Shown piece after piece: positions 16,942 through 23,847 of a DNA stretch of 64,000 nt. The stretch lies in assembly GCF_028993575.1 (NCBI RefSeq), contig NZ_CP118615.1:1984001-2048000 (forward strand), in the 5' to 3' direction. The DNA is from Micromonospora cathayae (GTDB lineage: Bacteria > Actinomycetota > Actinomycetes > Mycobacteriales > Micromonosporaceae). Within the stretch, counting starts at the first letter, position 1. Each line of letters starts with the position of its first letter. The notes under the pieces were generated by a model. The model had not been told where the DNA came from and made no database searches. It was given only the letters and a program-made list of their open reading frames with translations. Position numbers and translations under genes: made by a program.

Positions 16942-17641
16942 CCCACGCGGTGCCGGCACGGTCGGGCCGCTGCTCGCGGCGTTGCTGCCCGCCCCGTTCG
17001 GGGTGGCGGAGGTCTTCGGGGACCGGGACGACGTCCACCTCTACCCGGTGGAGGAGACGGCGGTGACCGACGCGGTTCCCGCGCGGCGCCGCGAGTTCAC
17101 CACCGGCCGGCACTGCGCCCGGCAGGCGCTGGCCGGCCTGGGCCTGCCACCCGGCCCGATACCCGCCGGTCCCCGTCGGGAGCCGGTGTGGCCGGACGGC
17201 GTGGTCGGCAGCATCACCCACTGCACCGGTTACCGTGCCGCGGCGGTGGCCCGGGTCCGGGCGGTCGTGGCGGTCGGTGTCGATGCCGAGCCGCACGAAC
17301 CGCTGCCGGCCGGCCTGCTGGCGGCGGTCGCCTCGCCGGTGGAGCGGGCCCGGCTGACCGGCCTGGCCCCGGTAGCCCCCACGGTGTGCTGGGACCGTCT
17401 GCTGTTCAGCGCCAAGGAATCGGTGTACAAGGCGTGGTATCCGCTCACCCGGCGGCCGCTCGGCTTCGACGGGGTGGAACTGACGATCTGCCCCTCCGGC
17501 GGGACCTTCCGGGCGCGGTTGCCGGTGGCCGGCCCGCTGGAGCCGTTCGTCCGGCGAGCGCCGGCCGAGCTGACCGGCCGCTGGCGCGTCACCGGAGGGC
17601 TCGTGCTCACCGCCGTCATCGTTCCGGCCGGCGTCACCTGA
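16847..17641 (+). CDS. Sfp-type 4'-phosphopantetheinyl transferase (EntD subfamily)
   Basis: An Sfp/EntD phosphopantetheinyl transferase. The family landmarks are AVPARRREFTTGRHCARQAL, VGSITHC, VGVDAEPHE (magnesium-binding Asp and Glu) and FSAKESVYKAWYPLTRRPLGF. It transfers the phosphopantetheine arm of CoA to carrier proteins, and beside a PKS cluster it presumably activates these ACPs. The homologous part begins near LLPAPFGVAEVFGDRDDVHLYP. The only upstream in-frame start I can find is GTG 16847, which would overlap the DUF5988 gene by 95 bases and give an unusual 45-residue extension. An internal TTG near 16982 or GTG near 17002 is possible, so the start is unsettled. Confidence 0.88.
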   Translation: MDTSISKEWERRPQTTGPRFTAGSAVPVSPSSPRGAGTVGPLLAALLPAPFGVAEVFGDRDDVHLYPVEETAVTDAVPARRREFTTGRHCARQALAGLGLPPGPIPAGPRREPVWPDGVVGSITHCTGYRAAAVARVRAVVAVGVDAEPHEPLPAGLLAAVASPVERARLTGLAPVAPTVCWDRLLFSAKESVYKAWYPLTRRPLGFDGVELTICPSGGTFRARLPVAGPLEPFVRRAPAELTGRWRVTGGLVLTAVIVPAGVT

Positions 17642-17699
17642 CCACCGGTCACACCTCGCCACTCCTCATGGCACGTCAAGCCGCCCGGCCCGCTCCAGG

Positions 17700-18779
17700 T
17701 CAAGCCCGCCCAGCCGGTACCGCCACGCGGACCGGAGGTGGTGGTTCCACGGCGTCCCCGGCCGCGTTTCCGCCGCCGCCCCGGACGCGCCGCCGGTCGA
17801 CCAGCTTCCGGACCGTCCGCCAGGTGTCGGGCAGGTGCGTGCCCATCGGTACGAGCAGCAGCAACTGCGCGGCGATCATGGTCAGCGAGAAGCTCCACAG
17901 CCCCATCAGCACCGCGATGCCGACGTGCAGCAGCACGCCGAACGGGAGCAGCCACCACCGGACGGCGGGACGCAGCAGCAGGCTGACGGCCAGGGAGAAC
18001 TCGACGAACAGCGGGGTCCAGGTCAGCAGGGCGAGCGATACCGGCCGGTCCACCAGGGCGTCGGTCACCGGTTGCAGCCAGTCGGGCGCACCGAAGCTGT
18101 GATGGTTCAGCCAGTAGTACATCACCGTGCCGTCGGCCCATTCCGCCTTGCTGAACTTCGCCACCGACGCCTGGAAGTAGATGCCGGCGACCTGGATCCG
18201 GATGGCGACGAGCAGCACCACCGCCAGGGCGACCAGCACCGCACCCCGGCCGCCGACCACATCCCGTCGGCCGTTGCCGTCCCGGCCGTCCGTGTCTTCG
18301 CCGCGTGGGGCGCGGCCGTCCGGTGCGCGGACCACCCGGTCCGGCGACGGCGGGGGCAGCCAGTGCCAGCGGCGCGGATCGGCCAGCAGGACCGGTACCA
18401 GCAGCAGGGTGATCACCTGGTTGACCTGCTCACCGCCGTCCGGGATGGACACGCTGGTGCTCACGCTGAAGGCGATCCACCAGTGCGGCAGGGCGGTGAA
18501 CCGGGGCCGCCAGCCGCTCGCCACCACCAGCAGCACCGCGACGCACGCCCACCGCACCAGGTCCGCGTGTTCCGGCCCGGCCAGGCAGAACGCGCCGATG
18601 CCGGCCGGCCCGGCGCAGTGCGGCCCCGCCCCCCGGCCGAGGATCGGCGTGAACAGCGTGTCGGCGTCACTGAACACCAGCGTCGCGGCGGTCGCGGTGG
18701 CGAGCAGCGTACGGGCCAGCCCCAGCCAGGACCCCCAGGGCACCGGAACGGAGATCCCGGACGGGCGACCGGTCAGCAC
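17700..18779 (-). CDS. sdpB: SdpB-like membrane protein (HTTM domain), toxin maturation
   Basis: A 359-residue membrane protein with an HTTM (horizontally transferred transmembrane) domain, related to vitamin-K-dependent carboxylase-like proteins. About eight hydrophobic segments are visible. The start resembles SdpB-family proteins, with LFSDADTLFTPILG-type and CAGPAGIGAFCLAG blocks, and the region QVAGIYFQASVAKFSKAEWADGT is typical of HTTM proteins. In Bacillus subtilis SdpA and SdpB are both required to mature the SDP toxin from pro-SdpC. GTG 18779 is chosen because GGAGG is four bases upstream and it overlaps the SdpA stop, implying coupling. The assignment rests on the family pattern plus the adjacent SdpA- and SdpC-like genes. 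Confidence 0.82.
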   Translation of the reverse strand: MLTGRPSGISVPVPWGSWLGLARTLLATATAATLVFSDADTLFTPILGRGAGPHCAGPAGIGAFCLAGPEHADLVRWACVAVLLVVASGWRPRFTALPHWWIAFSVSTSVSIPDGGEQVNQVITLLLVPVLLADPRRWHWLPPPSPDRVVRAPDGRAPRGEDTDGRDGNGRRDVVGGRGAVLVALAVVLLVAIRIQVAGIYFQASVAKFSKAEWADGTVMYYWLNHHSFGAPDWLQPVTDALVDRPVSLALLTWTPLFVEFSLAVSLLLRPAVRWWLLPFGVLLHVGIAVLMGLWSFSLTMIAAQLLLLVPMGTHLPDTWRTVRKLVDRRRVRGGGGNAAGDAVEPPPPVRVAVPAGRA

Positions 18780-19342
18780 GACACCTCCAGGCGGACGACG
18801 TGGGTGAACCGGACCTCGCCGGCGACCAGGTCCCGGTACGCCCACGGCACCGGTTCGGTACGGGCCAGCACGACCGGCCCGCACAGCGACGGGGTGTCGT
18901 CGCTGTTACGGACCGGAGCGGCCGGCGTCGGCACCGCCTCGGCCAGACAGGCTTCGGTGGGTTGCCGGCACGACCGCCAGGCCGACCCGGGCAGCCCGGA
19001 GACCAGCAGGGCCAGCTCGGTGGCCTGGGCGCGGGCCGACCGGTCGAGCCCGAACGCGTAACGGGGCTCGGCGTACGAGCCGGTGGTGACGTCGTCCAGC
19101 TGGCCGTCCGGCCGGACCGCGTGGACCACGAGGTCGGGGGAGCGCGGCGACTTGGTGAAGAACGCCCAGCCCTGCGGCAGCAGCGCCCGCAGCACCGGCG
19201 CGGCCTGCCGCTGGCCGGGCAGGGAGACCGCGTTGCCCGGCAGGAAGGTCTGGAGGTCGAACAGGGCGACCAGCGCCACCAGCAGACCGATCCAGAGCAC
19301 CGGGCGGCGGGGTACGACCACCCGGTTCCGGTTGTCCGCCAT
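18773..19342 (-). CDS. sdpA: SdpA-like protein, toxin maturation
   Basis: A 189-residue protein with a single N-terminal membrane anchor (about 13-33). The extracytoplasmic part carries the signature NAVSLPGQRQAAPVLRALLP and QGWAFFTKSPRSPD, which I recognise from the SdpA family of antimicrobial peptide system proteins. It also has four cysteines (CRQPTEAC, a CGP and the C-terminal Cys). SdpA acts with SdpB in processing the SdpC precursor in Bacillus. ATG 19342 has AGGAG upstream. The stop overlaps the SdpB start, and the SdpC-like gene lies 62 bases upstream on the same strand. Confidence 0.84.
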   Translation of the reverse strand: MADNRNRVVVPRRPVLWIGLLVALVALFDLQTFLPGNAVSLPGQRQAAPVLRALLPQGWAFFTKSPRSPDLVVHAVRPDGQLDDVTTGSYAEPRYAFGLDRSARAQATELALLVSGLPGSAWRSCRQPTEACLAEAVPTPAAPVRNSDDTPSLCGPVVLARTEPVPWAYRDLVAGEVRFTHVVRLEVSC

Positions 19343-19404
19343 GTCATCTCCTCACGGAAGGGGTGGTCCGGGCGGGCACGGGAACCCGCCCGGACCGCCC
19401 GGTT

Positions 19405-20079
19405 TCAGATGGTGCGCAGCTCGGTGGCGAACAGCGCCATGAGCCGTTCGGTCTCCAGGGTCCGGTAGCCCCCCGGGGGCTCCTCCGGCGTGTTGATCAG
19501 CGCCACCAGGACCAGCACGGCGGCGACCGCGACGAACACGGCCAGCGCCACCACGGCGGCCCCCACGTTCACCACCGTGGTGGCGGTGTGCACGGTGGCC
19601 GCCGTGTCCACCTCCTCCTCTTCCTCCCCGCTGAGGGTCATCGGCTGGTCCACCATCACCGCCCGCAACGCCGCGCCCGCGTCGTTGAGCGCCGCCTCGA
19701 CCTGGTACGGGTCGCCGCTGCGCATCCGGGTGGAGAAGCTGGCGAGCATGCCCGGCCGGGCCGCCTCGGCCGCCCCGATCAGCCGGTTCACCCCCTCCAC
19801 CGCCCTGGCGGACCGGTTCTTGCGCAGGTTCTCGGCGTCCATGAAGACGTACGGCAGCCGCTCCAGCTTGCGGCCCACCTCGCCCTGCATGAAGAAGACA
19901 CCGCGTACCAGCGCCGCGCCGTCCGCCGTGGTGCCCACGGTCGACGTCGCCGCCACGGTGGCCGGGGCCCGGTCCTCGGCGGGTCGGGCGTTCGCCACGC
20001 CCTGCCCGCCGATCCCGGACACCACCAACGTCAGTACGAGCGCCGGCGTCATCAGCCGGCGCCATCCACGTCTGGGCAA
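19405..20079 (-). CDS. sdpC: SdpC-like antimicrobial peptide precursor
   Basis: A 224-residue predicted exported precursor. From TTG 20079 (AGGAG upstream) it begins with an arginine-rich signal peptide ending in VANA before RPAED. The middle part, GAALVRGVFFMQGEVGRKL, matches the conserved G-hydrophobic-FF-QGEV block of SdpC-family peptides. After an acidic GEEEEE stretch comes a 41-residue strongly hydrophobic segment (about 157-197), where the SDP toxin lies in Bacillus SdpC, then a hydrophilic tail. Unlike Bacillus SdpC, the protein contains no cysteine at all, so the disulfide of the known toxin cannot form. It is the first gene of the C-A-B operon. No immunity gene (SdpI) is seen next to it. 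Confidence 0.8.
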   Translation of the reverse strand: MPRRGWRRLMTPALVLTLVVSGIGGQGVANARPAEDRAPATVAATSTVGTTADGAALVRGVFFMQGEVGRKLERLPYVFMDAENLRKNRSARAVEGVNRLIGAAEAARPGMLASFSTRMRSGDPYQVEAALNDAGAALRAVMVDQPMTLSGEEEEEVDTAATVHTATTVVNVGAAVVALAVFVAVAAVLVLVALINTPEEPPGGYRTLETERLMALFATELRTI

Positions 20080-20220
20080 CTCAGGTCTCCTCAACTTCGC
20101 CTGTTGCCGGTGATCCCGCCGAGCGGCGGAACCGCGCACATGATCACCAGGCGGTACCGGCGGGAGCATTGGGGAAATCCCGTACTCGGATCACCCGTAC
20201 GGGCCGCCTATCGTGGGTGG

Positions 20221-23049
20221 ATGTCCATGTTGGTGGGACGGGACACGGAACTCTCCACGGTCCTCGCCGGTCTCGCCGCGCTCACGCCGAGGCGTCCGAC
20301 CCTCGTCGAGATCACCGGCGACCCGGGTGCCGGGAAGACGGCTTTCCTGACCCGTCTGCTCCGGGAACTGCCGGACGGGTTCCACGCCGTCGCCGCCCAC
20401 CGGTGGACGCCCACGGCGGTGGCCCGGCTCGGCCGCCTCAGCCGGATCCGCCCCGTCGTCGCCGTCCTCGACGACGCCCACCGGGCCGAACCGGCGGGGC
20501 TGGCCGCGTGGTGGCACCTCCTCGACGCGGCACCCGCCGGGCGGCTGGCGCTGGTCTGCGCGTACCGGCCCCGGCAGGCACCACCGGACCTGCTGCGCCC
20601 GGTGTCCGGCGGATGGACGCGACGGCTGTCCGTACCGCTGGGTGCGCTGTCCGCCCCGGCGGCGCAGGCCCTGCTCCCGCCGGAGCTGCCGGCGGCCCGG
20701 CGGACGCTGCTGGCCACCGTCGCCGGAGGGCTGCCGGGGCTGCTCGCCGTGTTGGCCGTACATCCGGAACTGGTCGATCCCGACGGCACCCTGGTGCTCG
20801 AACGGGTCGTGGAACTCGGCCCGTCCCGGCCGCTGGCCGGGCTGCTCGGGCCGGAGGCCGACCTCGCCGACCAGTCGACCCGCCGGGTCCTGCACGCCGT
20901 CGCCGTCCTCGGCGAACTGGCCGACCCGGGCGCGGTGGCGGAGGTCGGGCAGCAGCGGCGGGCCGTCGTCGTCGACGCGCTGGACCGGCTGGTCCGGCTG
21001 GACCTGCTCCGGTACCCGGCGGACGGCCACCTACCGCAGCCCCGGCACGCCCTGGTCCGGGCGGCCGCGTACCGGGACGCCCCCGCGCGCTGGCGCGCCG
21101 GAGCGCACCTGCGCGCCGAGGCGGCGCTGCGCCAGCGCGGTGCCGACCCGGCTACCCGGGGCTGGCACCTGCTGCGGGCCGGCCCGGCCGCGCCCCGGTT
21201 CGCCCGGCTCCACGAGGTGACCCGGGAACTGGTCGCGGTCGACCCGCCGCTGGCGGCCCGGCTCGGCGCTCTCGCGGTCACCCTGGCCCCGGCGGGCGAT
21301 CCGGCCGCGCGGGCGGCCGCCCTGCTGGTCCAGGCGCGGGCGACGGCCGCGGCCGGTGACCTCACCCGCGCGCTCCGCCTCGCCCAGGCGTCCCTCGACA
21401 CCGGGCCGGGCCCGGATGCGCGGCCCGGCTCCGACCCGGAGCGGTCCACACCGCCCGACGGTGCAGCGCGGCCCGGTCCGGACGCGCGGCCCGGTCCGGA
21501 GACGCGGTCCGGCCACGATGGGCGGCCCGGCTCCGATCCGGAGCACGGTCGGGAGACGCGGCTGGCCGCGGTCGTGCTGCGGGCCGAACTCGCGGGCCTG
21601 CTCGGTCACGGTGTGTCCGGCCTGGCCGTGCTGGCCCGCGAGCACGCCGGTACGGCAGCGCGGCAACGACCGCGACTCGCCGTGGCGCAGGGCCGGCTCG
21701 CCGCCCGGCACGGCCGGTGGGAGGAGCTGAACCGGCTGGTCCCCGAGGTCCGTGCGGCGACCGGAGCGGAGACGGACGCACCGTTGGCGGCGGTGGACGC
21801 GCCGATGGCGGCGGTCGCCCGCAGCACCCTCGCCGCCGGGGCCGCCGCGTACGGCCTGATCGAGGTCGCGGTGGACGAGGTACGGGCCGCCGAGGCACTC
21901 GTCGACGCCATGTCGGACCGGGACCTCGCCGGCTGCCTCGACGTCCCGGAATGGCTGGCCTGGGTGCAGGGCGTCGTCCTGCAGAAGGAGGAGGCGCTGC
22001 GCCACGTCACCCGGGCGGTCGGGTTGGCCCGGGAACACGGCCAGTTGCACGTGCTGCCCGGCCTCCTCGCCGGCCAGGCGCGGATCGCCGCCGGCAGCGG
22101 CCGACTGACCGAGGCGATCACGGCGGCGCTCGAGGCGGAACGAGTAGGTCGGTCGGTCGGCGCGCGGCAGGCGGTGGGTGTCGCCCTCACCTACCGGGCG
22201 ATGGCGCTGCTCTGGCACGCCGGCCCGCACGCCGCCGCCCCGGTCGGTGCCGAGGCTGTCCGGGCCACCCGGGACGACCCGACGTTGCGGGACACGGCGG
22301 TGGCGGTGCTGTCCCACATCCGCTTCGCCCAGGGCCGGCACGCCGAGGCCCGCCAGTTGATCAGCACGCTGATCCGGCCCGGCCGGGGGCACCTGCACCA
22401 GCGGCACATCCAACCGAAGTGGCTCGCCGGGCACGCCGAGTTCCTGGTCGCCGGGGGCATGCTCGACGAGGCGTACGTCTGGTCGCAGCGGGCCGAGGCC
22501 GCCGCCGCCGACCTGGGCCTGCCGATCCGGCGGGCCGAGGCGCAGCTGGCGACCGCGCAGGTGCTGCTCGCCCGCCGGGACCCCGGCGGCGCGCTGGCCG
22601 CCGCCCAGAACTCCGTCCGGCTCTTCGCCGGCCAGCAGGCCGATCTGTGGCTCGGTGAGGCCCACCTCATGGCGGCCGGCTGCTTCGAGGCGCTGCGCGA
22701 ACCCGGTCCCGCCCGGGACCACATCCACCTCGCCCGGGTGATCGCCGAACGGACGCCGTCCGCCTGGTTGCGGGAGCAGGTGGTGAACGCGCAGCGCCGG
22801 AACGGTGCCGGGCGGCGGCGGGTGGCGGTCGTCACCGGACACGACCTCACCCAGGCCGAGCGCAGGGTCGCCGTGCTGGTCGCCGAGGGCCTCACCAACC
22901 GGGCCGTCGCGGTGCGGCTCTACGTGACCGAAAGGACCGTCGAAGCCCATCTGACCAGGGTGTACCGCAAGCTCGGCGTCCGCTCCCGGGCCGCCCTCGC
23001 CGCCCTGCTGCGCGACGGGGGCGGCCCGTTGCCGTCGGGGGACTGGTGA
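20221..23049 (+). CDS. LAL-type LuxR family transcriptional regulator (large ATP-binding)
   Basis: A 942-residue LAL regulator. A P-loop (GDPGAGKT, 33-40) and a Walker B-like VVAVLDDAH (about 80-88) form the N-terminal AAA-like ATPase. The long middle is helical, TPR-like. The C-terminus is a LuxR helix-turn-helix with LTQAERRVAVLVAEGLTNRAVAVRLYVTERTVEAHLTRVYRKLGV. Such proteins commonly act as pathway activators in actinomycete antibiotic clusters. Residues about 395-443 form a low-complexity insertion rich in Gly, Pro, Asp and Arg. The gene is divergent from the SdpC-like gene (141-base spacer), so it may control that operon, the ansamycin cluster, or both; sequence does not decide. ATG 20221 is used, and ATG 20227 is also possible. 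Confidence 0.9.
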   Translation: MSMLVGRDTELSTVLAGLAALTPRRPTLVEITGDPGAGKTAFLTRLLRELPDGFHAVAAHRWTPTAVARLGRLSRIRPVVAVLDDAHRAEPAGLAAWWHLLDAAPAGRLALVCAYRPRQAPPDLLRPVSGGWTRRLSVPLGALSAPAAQALLPPELPAARRTLLATVAGGLPGLLAVLAVHPELVDPDGTLVLERVVELGPSRPLAGLLGPEADLADQSTRRVLHAVAVLGELADPGAVAEVGQQRRAVVVDALDRLVRLDLLRYPADGHLPQPRHALVRAAAYRDAPARWRAGAHLRAEAALRQRGADPATRGWHLLRAGPAAPRFARLHEVTRELVAVDPPLAARLGALAVTLAPAGDPAARAAALLVQARATAAAGDLTRALRLAQASLDTGPGPDARPGSDPERSTPPDGAARPGPDARPGPETRSGHDGRPGSDPEHGRETRLAAVVLRAELAGLLGHGVSGLAVLAREHAGTAARQRPRLAVAQGRLAARHGRWEELNRLVPEVRAATGAETDAPLAAVDAPMAAVARSTLAAGAAAYGLIEVAVDEVRAAEALVDAMSDRDLAGCLDVPEWLAWVQGVVLQKEEALRHVTRAVGLAREHGQLHVLPGLLAGQARIAAGSGRLTEAITAALEAERVGRSVGARQAVGVALTYRAMALLWHAGPHAAAPVGAEAVRATRDDPTLRDTAVAVLSHIRFAQGRHAEARQLISTLIRPGRGHLHQRHIQPKWLAGHAEFLVAGGMLDEAYVWSQRAEAAAADLGLPIRRAEAQLATAQVLLARRDPGGALAAAQNSVRLFAGQQADLWLGEAHLMAAGCFEALREPGPARDHIHLARVIAERTPSAWLREQVVNAQRRNGAGRRRVAVVTGHDLTQAERRVAVLVAEGLTNRAVAVRLYVTERTVEAHLTRVYRKLGVRSRAALAALLRDGGGPLPSGDW

Positions 23050-23080
23050 GGCGGCCCGCCGCCGGTGGTGCGCCGGCTGG

Positions 23081-23662
23081 TCACTCCGCTGACGGCGGCG
23101 GCGCGTCGGTCGGGGCGTAGACGACCCGGATCACGCCGGTGGGGAAGGTCTGCGTGGACACCACCTTCATGTGCACCGGCGTGTCACCGTCCTCGAAGAG
23201 CTTGCGGCCCTTCCGCGCCGCCACCGGGTGTACCAGCAGCCGCAGCTCGTCGAGGAGCTGCGCGGCGAGCAGTTGCTGCACCACCGAGATCGAACCGGAG
23301 ATCAGCACCCCCCGGACGCCGGGGTCGGCCTTGAGCGCGGTGACGCCCTCGACCAGGTCGTCCTTGAGCTGCTCCGAGTTGCGCCACGAGAACTTCTGCG
23401 GCTGGTGCGAGACGACCACCTTGCGCAGGTCCCCGAGCCGCTTGGCGAACGGCGCCTCGTCGCCGTCCTCGTGCTCCCGGTCCGGCCACGCGCTGGCCAG
23501 GCTGTCGTACGTCTCCCGGCCGACGAGCAGCACGTCGGCGCTGTCGTAGTCCTCGTCGACGGCGCGGCCCATGTTGTCGTCGAAGTAGGGGAAGTGCCAC
23601 TCGGGGTCGACCTCGACCACCCCGTCGGCTGAGATGAACAGCGTCGAGATTACCTTTGCCAT
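23081..23662 (-). CDS. Dihydrofolate reductase family protein (RibD C-terminal domain-like)
   Basis: A 193-residue single-domain protein of the RibD-C/DHFR-like reductase family. The start KVISTLFISADGVVEVDPEWHFPYFDDNMGR, the glycine block LLVGRETYDSLASAWPDR, GVRGVLISGSISVVQQLLAAQLLDELRLLVHPVAARKGRKLF and the C-terminal strand are typical. These cytoplasmic proteins presumably bind NADPH, but the substrates of actinobacterial copies are unknown. ATG 23662 is preceded by AGGGGTTTCGCG, a modest ribosome site. A second, divergent family member lies at 47371-47934. Confidence 0.87.
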   Translation of the reverse strand: MAKVISTLFISADGVVEVDPEWHFPYFDDNMGRAVDEDYDSADVLLVGRETYDSLASAWPDREHEDGDEAPFAKRLGDLRKVVVSHQPQKFSWRNSEQLKDDLVEGVTALKADPGVRGVLISGSISVVQQLLAAQLLDELRLLVHPVAARKGRKLFEDGDTPVHMKVVSTQTFPTGVIRVVYAPTDAPPPSAE

Positions 23663-23793
23663 CGCGAAACCCCTGTCGAATCGGGTGGTTCAGGCGGACT
23701 GGTGCGTAACGCCCTGACCCTATCGTCGGTCGCGTCAACGGACATGGTGGACGACCCCGCTTGCGGCATGTGTCGGGATTTCCGGGTCGGGGG

Positions 23794-23829
23794 GACCGGG
23801 AACAGCTGCCGGTGCAACCGTTCCCGGTC
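23794..23829 (-). terminator. Hairpin after the GH43 gene
   Basis: The 10-base arms GACCGGGAAC and GTTCCCGGTC pair perfectly around a 16-base loop, just beyond the stop codon of the minus-strand glycoside hydrolase gene. It most likely terminates that transcript. Confidence 0.65.
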
Positions 23830-23847
23830 ACCCGGGAGAAGGCCCGC

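Noticed and set aside
19363..20168. Extended plus-strand frame in front of the LAL regulator, running antisense to the SdpC-like gene
   Set aside because: The LAL family start is at 20221; the extension has no homology and the SdpC-like gene on the other strand has a signal peptide, family motif and ribosome site.
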